From the NCBI RefSeq assembly GCF_000156655.1, contig NZ_DS996842.1, forward strand, positions 213,236 to 245,574: a stretch of DNA of 32,339 nucleotides. The letters are read 5' to 3'. The stretch comes from Holdemanella biformis DSM 3989 (GTDB taxonomy: Bacteria > Bacillota_I > Bacilli_A > Erysipelotrichales > Erysipelotrichaceae). Shown here piece by piece: positions 6,413 to 14,324 of the stretch (position 1 is its first letter; every line of letters starts with the position of its first letter). Under the pieces are notes generated by a model, which did not search any database, had not been told where the DNA came from, and saw only the letters and a list, made by a program, of their open reading frames with translations. The position numbers and the translations under genes are program-made.

Positions 6413-6841
6413 TTAGAAATTTTCTAAAATGTATTTTTGCGTGTTCAAACACTTTCTTAAACGTACCTGTGTATTGTCTTCATTTGTATCCGCTTGTTTA
6501 AAATGATTTGAACTTGCCAAACGAGAATAGTAGGCATCTAGATAATCTTGTAGTTCCATATACTTATCTGTATCTAGATTTAATTCAAAACCTTCATGAG
6601 TTGCCTTAAAATCATTCATTTTATCCAATTCTGCAAGTAAGCCATCAATGATTTCTAAAGTTAATTCGTCTTTTTTAGCTGCCTTTAAATATTGGTTTAA
6701 ACGCTTTTTAAAGACCATTGTATTAAAAGTACCATTCTCTTTCATCTTCTCTACTTTCTTTTTAAAGAAATAAGAACCAATAGCTAGAGAAGCCGTTGTC
6801 GATAATAAAGCTATAAATTTTATTTTCTGTTTTTTTGTCAT
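6413..6841 (-). CDS. Membrane-anchored protein of unknown function
   Basis: 142 aa. A single hydrophobic segment at about residues 9-26 (FIALLSTTASLAIGSYFF) is flanked by lysines (MTKKQK, KKKVEK). The remainder is charged, helical and without a motif I recognise, so it probably faces the cytoplasm. A GAGG-type SD precedes the ATG. The 32-aa membrane peptide gene and its terminator separate it from the sulfatase operon, so it appears to be its own transcription unit. Unknown; no function proposed. Confidence 0.7.
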   Translation of the reverse strand: MTKKQKIKFIALLSTTASLAIGSYFFKKKVEKMKENGTFNTMVFKKRLNQYLKAAKKDELTLEIIDGLLAELDKMNDFKATHEGFELNLDTDKYMELQDYLDAYYSRLASSNHFKQADTNEDNTQVRLRKCLNTQKYILENF

Positions 6842-6889
6842 AAATAAAAACCTCGATTCATCTATCTTTATTTTACTTTAAAATGAAAA

Positions 6890-6910
6890 AACATTCCACT
6901 ATGGAATGTT
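6890..6910 (-). terminator. Terminator of the cmk-der-gpsA-hup-sulfatase operon
   Basis: AACATTCCA-CTA-TGGAATGTT, a perfect 9-bp stem, followed on the minus strand by a T run. The first stem arm includes the stop codon of the 32-aa gene. Confidence 0.8.
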
Positions 6911-7007
6911 AGAATCGAAGCATCTGCATAAATGTCGTTATAAGCATCGAAAATACGACAAACACAACAACAAGTATAATTATAAAACTACGAAATTTTT
7001 TTCTCAC
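6909..7007 (-). CDS. 32-aa single-span membrane peptide
   Basis: A GTG at 7007 opens MRKKFRSFIIILVVVFVV, followed by FSMLITTFMQMLRF. It has a positively charged start and one membrane span of about 19 residues. GGAGG lies five bases upstream, inside the last codons of the sulfatase, and the GTG overlaps the sulfatase ATG/TGA end (ATGTGA), so translation is probably coupled. The terminator stem follows immediately. This is the layout of a true last gene of the operon. It resembles small uncharacterised one-span proteins such as DUF4044 in size and topology only. Function unknown. Confidence 0.7.
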   Translation of the reverse strand: MRKKFRSFIIILVVVFVVFSMLITTFMQMLRF

Positions 7008-8374
7008 ATGAGCCTCCTATAGAAAGTTGAATTTCTTTTAATCTCTTGATCCACAAAATCTGCATCGAACTTTTCAGTAAGCGTAGATGTATCACTAAAT
7101 AGATTTGTCCCAAGACCAAGTTTATTCCCTTTGATCTTATAACCTAAAGCCGCTAATATTGTAGGATAAAAATCCATAGTCGTAAAGTCTCGATTTTTTT
7201 CTTTTACAGGCTTTACTCTTGAATGAATGAATGTGTTCCAAACTCTTCGATCATAGTTCGATGAATAAGTATCATGAATATATTCAGCCGCCATACTTGT
7301 ATGATCACCCTGAATGACTATAACTGTATCTTTGTAGAAATCTTGTTTCTTTAGCCATTCCATAAAATCTTTTAGATTTTCATCTGTATGATAAATCGAA
7401 TTCGATAAGGATTCTTTAAATAAATTCTTACAATTTTTAGATTGATACCCATAAGGATGATGGGTATCAACAGTCAACATTTCAAAGTCAAAAGGTTTAG
7501 AAGATTTGGATAAATCTGAAATCTTCTCTTTCGCAAATTCAAAGAGTTTATCATCCTCAAACCCCCAGAACGCATGATAATCCTTATCAAGAATTCCTTC
7601 TTCTTTTAAAGAAACTGTATCTTGAATATCATAATGACCATGTTGATCAAAATAGCTTCGTCTACCTCCAAATGTTGCATCTGAACCAATCATAAATACA
7701 CGATTATAGCCATCTTTTTCTAGAATATCGCCAAGTGTATTGACTTTTGGCATAAATGGAACTTTATCCTTACAAAATTTATGTTTTAAACTAAAAATCA
7801 AAGGAAGACCTGAAGTGCTCGCAACAATACCGCCTGTAGTCCAACCTGTTCCTGTTAAGACTCTAGCGCCACCAATTTTCTCATGTTGCGAAAAAGAAAC
7901 GGAGTCTTTTGTAAGTTTAGTCAAATAAGGCAGTAAATCTTCATTGGCATCTCCTCCATCTTCTTTTGTGGCATAGGTTGTTTCCATCGATTCTAAATAA
8001 ATGTGAATAAAATTCATCTTCTTTTCAGGTGAAATCACTTCAGATTCGACAAAATATGTATCATAAAAATCCGTTTTCTTAAATTGATCAAAGACATATG
8101 AAAAGAAATGAATTTGACAAAGACCATATATACAACAAAGTAAAAGAATCATTTTCGCAATATTAATAGGAACCCAACTAAAAATAAGGCCAAAAATAAA
8201 GCCTGGAAGTAAGCATTTTTTCATCCAACCAAAAATAAATTGTGTATTGGTACCTTCTAACGGAACTTTAATGTGGTATACAATTTGTTCAAAACTAGAA
8301 AGTCCAAAATAAGAATAAGCCCACTTGCTCGAAATTGCCAATGTAAATGCGAATGTAACAATAAATATACTCAT
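7004..8374 (-). CDS. Membrane-bound sulfatase-fold phosphoglycerol transferase (MdoB/LtaS-like)
   Basis: 456 aa from the ATG at 8374 (AAAGGA seven bases upstream). An upstream extension in the same frame would overlap the HU gene and has no SD. Hydrophobic N-terminal spans (about 1-20, 50-65 and 70-90) precede an extracellular sulfatase domain. That domain shows the metal site IYLESME, the nucleophile region TGTGWTTGGIVAS, IGSDATFGG with a following HG, and VIQGDHTS. The TGWT-GGIVAS form is closest to MdoB/OpgB-type phosphoglycerol transferases, which move glycerol phosphate from phosphatidylglycerol to surface glycans. It could act in lipoteichoic acid-like polymer synthesis or decoration. 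It has fewer membrane spans than LtaS. Confidence 0.85.
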   Translation of the reverse strand: MSIFIVTFAFTLAISSKWAYSYFGLSSFEQIVYHIKVPLEGTNTQFIFGWMKKCLLPGFIFGLIFSWVPINIAKMILLLCCIYGLCQIHFFSYVFDQFKKTDFYDTYFVESEVISPEKKMNFIHIYLESMETTYATKEDGGDANEDLLPYLTKLTKDSVSFSQHEKIGGARVLTGTGWTTGGIVASTSGLPLIFSLKHKFCKDKVPFMPKVNTLGDILEKDGYNRVFMIGSDATFGGRRSYFDQHGHYDIQDTVSLKEEGILDKDYHAFWGFEDDKLFEFAKEKISDLSKSSKPFDFEMLTVDTHHPYGYQSKNCKNLFKESLSNSIYHTDENLKDFMEWLKKQDFYKDTVIVIQGDHTSMAAEYIHDTYSSNYDRRVWNTFIHSRVKPVKEKNRDFTTMDFYPTILAALGYKIKGNKLGLGTNLFSDTSTLTEKFDADFVDQEIKRNSTFYRRLM

Positions 8375-8412
8375 AACCAATCCTTTCGAAAGACAAAAAT
8401 AGGTCATAAGAC

Positions 8413-8700
8413 CTATTTGTTGCACTTATTTTTTAAAGTCTGACTTGGACGAAACTTAGGAAGTTTTGTTGCCTGAATCATCATTCTTTCTTTTGTCACA
8501 GGATTGATACCCATTCTTGATTTACGGTCAAAAATTTCAAACTTACCAAACGCAGTAATATCGACATGACCATCACTTGCCAAGGCATCACTCATTTCAT
8601 TAAAAATCAAATCCACTGCATATGCAGCATCTTTTTTAGACATATTTAATTGAATTGATAAAGTCTGTGTTAAAGACTCCTTATTAACATACTTTCCCAT
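8413..8700 (-). CDS. hup: HU-type DNA-binding protein
   Basis: 95 aa, full family length. NKESLTQTLSIQLNMSKKDA, the ITAFGKFEIFDRKSRMGINP stretch and the beta-arm NPVTKERM are classical for HU/IHF. It bends and compacts DNA. It lies one base after gpsA, as often seen in Bacillota (der-gpsA-hup). Confidence 0.95.
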   Translation of the reverse strand: MGKYVNKESLTQTLSIQLNMSKKDAAYAVDLIFNEMSDALASDGHVDITAFGKFEIFDRKSRMGINPVTKERMMIQATKLPKFRPSQTLKNKCNK

Positions 8701-8701
8701 A

Positions 8702-9697
8702 CTAAAATTCCTTCTTTAAATCACGAATCATTAAATCTTGTGCACAATCACTTGGAAGTTTTCCATTATATAAGATTTGGTAAACTTCTTCACAAATTGG
8801 CATATCAATACCATTTTCTGTCGCAACACGATGCACAATTTTTGCGGTACGAACACCTTCTACAGTCTTTGTGTTGTTCTTAAAGAAGTTTTCAACAGAA
8901 TTTTCTTTACCAATTTGATATCCAGCCTCAAAATTACGAGAATGTACACTTGTACAAGTTACAATCAAGTCTCCAATTCCAGTAAGTCCCATGAATGTTT
9001 TTTGTTGACCACCAAAATGAACACCATAACGAATCATTTCTTGTAAGCCACGCGTAATCAAGGCTGCGCGCGTATTATCTTGGTAACCTAAACCAGATAA
9101 GATTCCAGAAGCAATAGCCATGACATTTTTAATCGCAACTCCAAGTTCTGAACCAATTTCATCATTACCTGTATAAATACGCAAGTATTGATTTGAGAAT
9201 AAATTTTGAACGGTAAGCGCATCCTCATTTTTTAAACTGATCGCATCAATTGTAGTCAATAAACGAATAACAACTTCTTCTGCATGACTTGGACCAATTA
9301 AACTTACAACTGAACTTAATTTATCTTCATCAATACAACGACGAATAACTTGTGACATTCTTTCATTTGTTTCTGGATGGAACCCTTTTGAAACATTGAT
9401 AATGATTGTCTTTTTTTCTAACAAATCATTAATTTGATGACAAATTGGATCAATTGCGATTGTAGGAACGGCCAATAATACAATATCGGCTCCTTTTACG
9501 CATTCAATATCTGTCGTAGCTTTTAATTCAGGATTTAATTCTACATCCCCAAAATATTTTGAGTTTTTATGATTTTCATTGATGTCATTCACTTCATTTT
9601 CTGCAACACCATAAACCATAACTTTTTGATGATTATCTTGTAAAACTTGAGCTAAAGCTGTTCCCCAGCTTCCACTACCAATCACAACAGTACGCAT
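8702..9697 (-). CDS. gpsA: NAD(P)-dependent glycerol-3-phosphate dehydrogenase
   Basis: 331 aa from the ATG at 9697. AAGGAG is five bases upstream, and longer in-frame starts would run into der. The dinucleotide motif VVIGSGSWGTALAQ is at the N-terminus, followed by NVSKGF, IGPSHAEEV, the catalytic-Lys region AIKNVMAIASGI and LGYQDNTRAALITRG. It makes sn-glycerol 3-phosphate from dihydroxyacetone phosphate for phospholipid synthesis. That also supplies the glycerol phosphate used by the sulfatase-type transferase downstream. Confidence 0.96.
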   Translation of the reverse strand: MRTVVIGSGSWGTALAQVLQDNHQKVMVYGVAENEVNDINENHKNSKYFGDVELNPELKATTDIECVKGADIVLLAVPTIAIDPICHQINDLLEKKTIIINVSKGFHPETNERMSQVIRRCIDEDKLSSVVSLIGPSHAEEVVIRLLTTIDAISLKNEDALTVQNLFSNQYLRIYTGNDEIGSELGVAIKNVMAIASGILSGLGYQDNTRAALITRGLQEMIRYGVHFGGQQKTFMGLTGIGDLIVTCTSVHSRNFEAGYQIGKENSVENFFKNNTKTVEGVRTAKIVHRVATENGIDMPICEEVYQILYNGKLPSDCAQDLMIRDLKKEF

Positions 9698-9710
9698 ATT
9701 TAACTCCTTA

Positions 9711-11018
9711 CTATGAGCGTTTACGAGCCAAAATTTTAATTGGTGTTCCCGTAAAGCCAAATGCTTCTCTTAATTTATTTTCAATATAACGAGCATAACT
9801 AAAATGTAATAATTCTGGATCATTCACAAATAATACAATCGTTGGAGGTTCAACCGCAACTTGACTAGCATAATAAATCTTTAATTGTTTACCCAAGTGT
9901 GGTTTTGCCGGATTCATCATCTGTGCATCTAGAATCACATCATTTAAAATATTTGTTGGAATACGCAAAGTACATGCATCATGTACCTGATCAATCAAAG
10001 GAATCAATTGATTCACTTTACTTCCAGTCAGTGCTGAAGTAAACGCAATTGGTGCATAGTTCAAATATAAGAATTGAGCACGAATTTCCTTTTCAATCTT
10101 AGCCATTGTCTTTTCATCTTTTTCGACTGTATCCCACTTATTGTAGACAATGATGACACCTTTACCAGCATCATGCGCAAGACCTGCAACATGCTTATCC
10201 TGATCACGAATACCTTTTTCACCATCAATTAAGAATAAAACAACATTACTACGATCAATAGCACTTAAAGCACGTAAGATCGAATATTTTTCAATATTCT
10301 CATAAATCTTACCTTTTTTACGAATACCAGCCGTATCAATAATCATATATTCTTTATCGTCAACATGAAATGGCGTATCAATCGCATCACGCGTTGTACC
10401 TTCAACATTGGATACAATAACACGATCTTCTTTTAAGATTGAATTGACTAAACTTGATTTTCCAACATTTGGACGTCCAATGACACAAAATGAAGTAATA
10501 CCTTCATATGGAGATAAATTCTTTTCTGGAAGTTTTTCCAAGACAATATCCAATAAATCTCCAAGTCCAATACCATGAGCTCCACTAAGTACAACAGGAT
10601 CTCCTAGACCTAAAGCATAGAATTCATATACATTCATCTGCATTTCTGGATTGTCCACTTTATTACAAGCCAAAATAACTGGCTTTTTACACTTTTGTAG
10701 TTTTCTTGCGATAACTGTATCATCTGTCATTACACCTTCTTTTGCCGAAGTTAAGAAAATAATAACATCCGCTTCTTCAATCGCAATATCTACTTGCATA
10801 TTGATTTCCTGGGCAAATGCCTGGTCCTCAATTTGAATACCACCCGTATCGATCAAGCGAAAAGTTTGTGTCAGCCATTCCACTTCACCATAAATTCTAT
10901 CTCTTGTTACTCCGGGCGTATCATCTACAATGCTCTTTCTTTGTCCAATCAAACGATTGAATATCGTTGATTTTCCAACGTTTGGCCGACCAACTATGGC
11001 CACAGTACCTCGAATCAT
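9711..11018 (-). CDS. der: Ribosome assembly GTPase Der (EngA)
   Basis: 435 aa with two consecutive G domains, each with GRPNVGKS (residues about 9-16 and 181-188). DTPGVTRDR and DTAGIRKKG are the G3-type motifs, and NKVD and NKWD the G4 motifs, followed by the C-terminal KH-like domain. It acts in 50S subunit assembly. It is 20 bases downstream of cmk and has AAAGGGG as SD. Confidence 0.97.
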   Translation of the reverse strand: MIRGTVAIVGRPNVGKSTIFNRLIGQRKSIVDDTPGVTRDRIYGEVEWLTQTFRLIDTGGIQIEDQAFAQEINMQVDIAIEEADVIIFLTSAKEGVMTDDTVIARKLQKCKKPVILACNKVDNPEMQMNVYEFYALGLGDPVVLSGAHGIGLGDLLDIVLEKLPEKNLSPYEGITSFCVIGRPNVGKSSLVNSILKEDRVIVSNVEGTTRDAIDTPFHVDDKEYMIIDTAGIRKKGKIYENIEKYSILRALSAIDRSNVVLFLIDGEKGIRDQDKHVAGLAHDAGKGVIIVYNKWDTVEKDEKTMAKIEKEIRAQFLYLNYAPIAFTSALTGSKVNQLIPLIDQVHDACTLRIPTNILNDVILDAQMMNPAKPHLGKQLKIYYASQVAVEPPTIVLFVNDPELLHFSYARYIENKLREAFGFTGTPIKILARKRS

Positions 11019-11038
11019 ATTGTGGTCCCCTTTCTACA

Positions 11039-11690
11039 TTATTCGACTATTTCTAATACTTTTGAAACGACTTCATCTATAGTTAGGTTTGAAGTGTCAA
11101 TTTCAATTGCATCTTCTGTTTTTTGTAAAGGCGAAATTTCACGATGCGTATCCTGATAATCTCTTGCGACAATATCTTGATAGATTGTCTCATAATCTGC
11201 ATTGATTCCCTTAGAAATATATTCATCATATCTTCTTTGGGCTCTTGCCTTACTTGAAGCACTCATAAAAATCTTAACTTCTGCATCCGGCAAAACAACA
11301 GAACAAATATCTCTACCATCTACAATAAAGCCTTTACTTGCACATACTTTTTGTTGAAGATTCACTAATTTTTTACGAACGATCGCAAGCTGACTCGTTT
11401 TACTTGCCTGCATCGAAACATCATTCATACGAATTTCTTTAGAAACATCTTCCCCATCTAAATATACATGATTTTCTTCGTCAAAATGAATATCAATCGA
11501 ATCCATTAAATCACTCATCGCATTTTCATCATGAATATCCATGTTGTCTTTTAAAGTCTTATATGCTACACAACGATACATAGCACCCGTATCCAAATGT
11601 TTCATACCTAACTTTTCAGCAACAATATCCGCAATCGTACTTTTTCCGACCCCACTAGGGCCATCAATCGCAATATTAATTTTTTTTCAT
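11039..11690 (-). CDS. cmk: Cytidylate kinase, start out of frame through an A8 run
   Basis: Phosphorylates CMP/dCMP with ATP. The body is intact: P-loop IDGPSGVGKST encoded at about 11643-11675, HLDTGAMYRC, VDGRDICSVVLPDAEVKIF and RAQRRYDEY, ending in EIVE. The natural start, ATG at 11688-11690 with GGAGG at 11697-11701, is followed by eight As (T run 11680-11687). Read as written it gives ATG AAA AAA AAT TAA, a stop after four codons. Seven As would give MKKINIAIDGPSG and a 216-aa enzyme. The P-loop frame has a TGA just upstream, and its first ATG (11605) lies after the P-loop. Cmk should be needed, so either the polymerase or ribosome slips on A8, or one base is a sequencing error. Confidence 0.85.
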
Positions 11691-11702
11691 TTCAGTCCTC
11701 CA

Positions 11703-12473
11703 TTAAATATTCTTAAATGTCCAAACCAAATAACCAATAATCGCAACTAAGGCAATAATTAATATACCTAATACGACATTTAATACGATTTCTGAACCCT
11801 TCTTCCCTTTTTTACTTGCTTTTTCAAAATCCGAAGTTTTCATGCGCATTTTTGCACTAGGCATAGATTCAAGTTCATCACGTTTTTCTTTTTTACGTTT
11901 TGATTTTTTCTTCTTTTCATTTTTTTGTTGTTCTTCTGTTTTATCAAAATCATCACCAGATAAGAACATTAAATCCAAATTGTCATCCACAGGTTTTTTG
12001 ACATCTTCTACATCATCACTTGTTAAGACAATTTTTTCTTCCTTAGGTTCTTGGCGAACAGGTCTTTCAAACTCTTGTGTTGTAGGTTTTGAAATTTTCA
12101 TTGTCGAACCTAAATCTTCATCATCTGTTTCCATTGGAATCACATGTTGATTTCTTTTTCTTGTTTCACTCGTTGAATCCAATTGTTTTAAAATATTGAT
12201 CTGCGTATCATCTGTAATACGATTTCCATTATCAATATTGTATTGTTTTACTTCTCCAAGAAGATCTTCCATAACTGGAGAAGTAGGCATTTCTTTTACA
12301 GTTGGAGAAACACGCACCGTATCATGTGGATACAATGGCTTATTGGCATGTGAACCACTATCTACACGTGATAGTCTTTGTAGTTTTACTGGCTGTGCTT
12401 GAGCTGCAGTTGTTTCTTCATCTAAACGATCTCTAAGTTCTTGATACTTTTGTTTTCTTGAAAGTTGAGTCAT
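11703..12473 (-). CDS. Tail-anchored, low-complexity protein of unknown function
   Basis: 256 aa. It is almost entirely polar and probably disordered, with an N-terminal LSRKQKYQELRDRLDEE helix, acidic stretches (SDDVEDVKKPVDDNLD), a strongly basic block (KKKKSKRKKEKRDE, about 187-200) and KKGKKGSE. One C-terminal hydrophobic helix of about 20 residues (VLNVVLGILIIALVAIIGYLVW) leaves only a few residues outside. That is a cytoplasmic protein with a C-terminal membrane anchor. It is the first gene of the cmk-der-gpsA-hup operon, with the cmk SD right behind its stop codon. No family recognised; a cell division or envelope role is possible but not shown. Confidence 0.75.
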   Translation of the reverse strand: MTQLSRKQKYQELRDRLDEETTAAQAQPVKLQRLSRVDSGSHANKPLYPHDTVRVSPTVKEMPTSPVMEDLLGEVKQYNIDNGNRITDDTQINILKQLDSTSETRKRNQHVIPMETDDEDLGSTMKISKPTTQEFERPVRQEPKEEKIVLTSDDVEDVKKPVDDNLDLMFLSGDDFDKTEEQQKNEKKKKSKRKKEKRDELESMPSAKMRMKTSDFEKASKKGKKGSEIVLNVVLGILIIALVAIIGYLVWTFKNI

Positions 12474-12498
12474 AAGTACCTCCTAAACATTCTTTACT

Positions 12499-12504
12499 AT
12501 TATA
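12499..12504 (-). promoter_or_regulatory. -10 element of the cmk operon
   Basis: A perfect TATAAT on the minus strand 26 bases before the start of the tail-anchored protein gene, in the short gap after the efp terminator. No convincing -35 is seen (TTTTTC at 17 bases). Confidence 0.5.
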
Positions 12505-12524
12505 CACTATTCAACAAAAAAAGA

Positions 12525-12546
12525 AAAATAGGCAATCGCCTATTTT
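12525..12546 (-). terminator. efp terminator
   Basis: AAAATAGGC-AATC-GCCTATTTT, 9-bp stem, then TTCTTTTTTTG on the minus strand. The stem includes the last codons of efp. Confidence 0.85.
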
Positions 12547-13100
12547 GCACGTCCTGAATATTTACCATCATTTGTATTTACTACAATCAATTCATCTTGA
12601 TTGATAAATAAAGGAACTTTTACTTCTAATCCCGTTTCTAAAACAGCGTTTTTACTTGCAGAAGTAGCTGTATCTCCCTTAACGGCTTGTTCACACTCAA
12701 CGATTTTTAAAGTTGCCTTATCTGGTAAAATAACACCTAAAATTTCACCTTCATAACTTGAAATATTTACATTTGAGTTTGGAACAATAAAGTTTCTTTC
12801 CCATTTTAGACGATCCATAGGAATTTCGACTTGATCATATGTTTCATTATCCATAAATACCATGGCATCTTCTGTATCATATAAATATTGCATTTCTCTT
12901 TTTTCAATTTGAGCAGGTTCAACCTTTTCTCCACCGCCCCAAGACAATTCAACATTACTTCCTGTACGAATGTTACGAACTTTTGCCTTAACAACCATGG
13001 CACTACGAGCGGTTTTATTTTGTGACGCTTCTAAAACTGTATAGATTTCACCATCGACTAAAATTGTAAGACCTGGTTTTAAATCATTTGAACTAATCAT
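12540..13100 (-). CDS. efp: Elongation factor P
   Basis: 186 aa, full length, with the KOW-like N-domain and two OB domains (VELSWGGGEKVEPAQIEKREMQYLY split over residues 50-75, VPLFINQDELIVVNT at the end). It relieves ribosome stalling at polyproline. The modification loop reads SQNKTARSAM. Aligned on the downstream KAKVRN, Arg32 falls at the tip position that is Lys34 in E. coli EF-P and Arg32 in the rhamnosylated Pseudomonas type. No modifying enzyme gene is in the window. It is monocistronic: own promoter at 13138-13165 and terminator at the stop codon. Confidence 0.95.
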   Translation of the reverse strand: MISSNDLKPGLTILVDGEIYTVLEASQNKTARSAMVVKAKVRNIRTGSNVELSWGGGEKVEPAQIEKREMQYLYDTEDAMVFMDNETYDQVEIPMDRLKWERNFIVPNSNVNISSYEGEILGVILPDKATLKIVECEQAVKGDTATSASKNAVLETGLEVKVPLFINQDELIVVNTNDGKYSGRAK

Positions 13101-13137
13101 GTTTTTCTCCTTTAAAATTGTATGTTTAACCTAAATT

Positions 13138-13165
13138 ATTTTATATCACGCTTGAATTTTGTCAA
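13138..13165 (-). promoter_or_regulatory. efp promoter
   Basis: TTGACA (13160-13165), 16 bases, TAAAAT (13138-13143) on the minus strand. It begins just after the T tract of the upstream small RNA terminator, so efp is transcribed separately. Confidence 0.75.
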
Positions 13166-13169
13166 GAAA

Positions 13170-13305
13170 AAGAAAAAAAGCACCGAAGTGCTTTCTTTCA
13201 TCGAAAGGATCGATAAAGTAATTTCTTATGTGTTATTAAGGAAGGATATATACACACAAGATGGATTTTGAGTCGAAAGGTGAGCCATACTTTCTATCTC
13301 TTACC
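13170..13305 (-). ncRNA. Candidate small RNA with anti-Shine-Dalgarno loops
   Basis: About 135 nt between a strong promoter (13312-13340) and a strong terminator (13177-13194 plus T7), with no coding frame that has an SD. Predicted elements in order: a weak hairpin GAAAG/CTTTC (13290-13294 with 13275-13279); an 8-bp stem TTGTGTGT/ACACATAA (13252-13259 with 13226-13233) whose 18-nt loop reads UCCUUCCUU; a 5-bp stem (13210-13214 with 13200-13204) with loop UCCUU; and the UUCG terminator. Both pyrimidine loops complement AAGGA-type ribosome-binding sites. 6S RNA, SRP RNA, tmRNA and the riboswitches I know do not fit. Identity and targets unknown. Confidence 0.6.
13177..13194 (-). terminator. UUCG-loop terminator of the small RNA
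   Basis: AAAGCAC-TTCG-GTGCTTT on the minus strand, 7-bp stem with the stable UUCG tetraloop, followed by TTTTTTC. Confidence 0.85.
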
Positions 13306-13311
13306 ACCCAT

Positions 13312-13340
13312 ATAATACCCCTATTTCGTAAACTTGTAAA
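13312..13340 (-). promoter_or_regulatory. Promoter of the candidate small RNA
   Basis: TTTACA (13335-13340), 17 bases, TATTAT (13312-13317) on the minus strand, just behind the stop codon of the phospholipase C-like gene. The predicted first base is near 13305. Confidence 0.7.
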
Positions 13341-13349
13341 CCCTTCCAC

Positions 13350-14324
13350 CTATTTTTCAAAAATTAAATCAAAATTTGTCATTTCAGCCTGGTTTGAAAC
13401 ACCCAAATTATAATTTCTATCCTTGATCAATAACAATAGATCTTCATCTAAATCTGGATTTTGACAAGCCGCTAAAAATAGACGAATAGCTTCCATAGCC
13501 AATAATTGAGCACGATCATATAGATCAAAGAAACTTTCCGTTGAAACAAACGAACTGTCACTTGGATGATGCCAACGCGTATGTAAAAGATTCATTACAT
13601 CATATGGATCATCTGGATGATTCGGAACAATATATCCAGATAAAGAGTTATAGGCCTTTGTGAATGTTTCTAATGTTTGAAGCGCCTTCAACTTATCTCC
13701 AGAAGCATCATAGAACAGTGTTTCAATAAAATGCCAATCGTTTAAACTTTCTAAAATTTGATGTGGCTTAATATCAAAACCTAAGATTTGACGAATTGCC
13801 ACAACATAAATACGTGCAATCGCTCTAGCTTGCTCTTTAGTTACATCACATACTTCATAAAATTTAAAATCTTCAATTGTACACTCACGCTTCACCTTCA
13901 ACATGATCGCATCCAATAAAGATTCAAAACGATGATGATACCAAGCACTTTTTCCTTTACATGGACCAGTACGATAAAAAACGTAAGGATGACTTGTCGC
14001 ATCCAATGCCCAATGACATAAATGTCCGCAAACATAGGTCATCATATCTTTTTTGATGTCTTCATCTTGTTCATTACGAATTGAAATCAAAGCCTTTTGG
14101 TAAAAATCATTGACATGTGCTGCATGAAACATGCTTCCTGCAACTCTTAAATCACTTTTCTTATAAAAATCTTTTGGATTCATTCCATGAAAGAATAGAA
14201 AATCAGGTCCATTTGAACCGATTTCTAAAAGTTGTAGTCTTGGTTCAAATAAATCATGTGTAGCTTCATCTACTTTATCAAAGATTTCCTGTGCAAATAA
14301 AGTATGTGTAATAATATTAGGCAT
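13350..14324 (-). CDS. Zinc-dependent phospholipase C-like protein
   Basis: 324 aa, no signal peptide. Histidines and acids characteristic of the zinc-dependent PLC family are spread as expected: THTLFA near the start, GSNGPDFLFFHG, MFHAAH, GHLCHWALDATSHP and WYHHRFESLLDA. Secreted members cleave phosphatidylcholine; cytoplasmic Bacillota members such as this one have no established substrate. The ATG overlaps the 3' end of the DUF2779 gene by eight bases, with GAGGT inside that gene as SD, so the two are translationally coupled. Absence of an export signal argues against a toxin role. Confidence 0.8.
   Translation of the reverse strand: MPNIITHTLFAQEIFDKVDEATHDLFEPRLQLLEIGSNGPDFLFFHGMNPKDFYKKSDLRVAGSMFHAAHVNDFYQKALISIRNEQDEDIKKDMMTYVCGHLCHWALDATSHPYVFYRTGPCKGKSAWYHHRFESLLDAIMLKVKRECTIEDFKFYEVCDVTKEQARAIARIYVVAIRQILGFDIKPHQILESLNDWHFIETLFYDASGDKLKALQTLETFTKAYNSLSGYIVPNHPDDPYDVMNLLHTRWHHPSDSSFVSTESFFDLYDRAQLLAMEAIRLFLAACQNPDLDEDLLLLIKDRNYNLGVSNQAEMTNFDLIFEK

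Noticed and set aside
9698-9760. Longer gpsA start upstream of 9697
   Set aside because: It would overlap der and sit before the SD; the Rossmann motif begins right after the ATG at 9697.
11842-12402. Ser/Phe-rich rightward frames over the tail-anchored protein gene
   Set aside because: Antisense shadows of Lys/Glu/Asp-rich codons.
13170-13305. Considered 6S RNA, SRP RNA or a riboswitch leader for efp
   Set aside because: No long 5'/3' closing helix or 6S bubble, no SRP tetraloop region, and efp has its own -35/-10 after the terminator.
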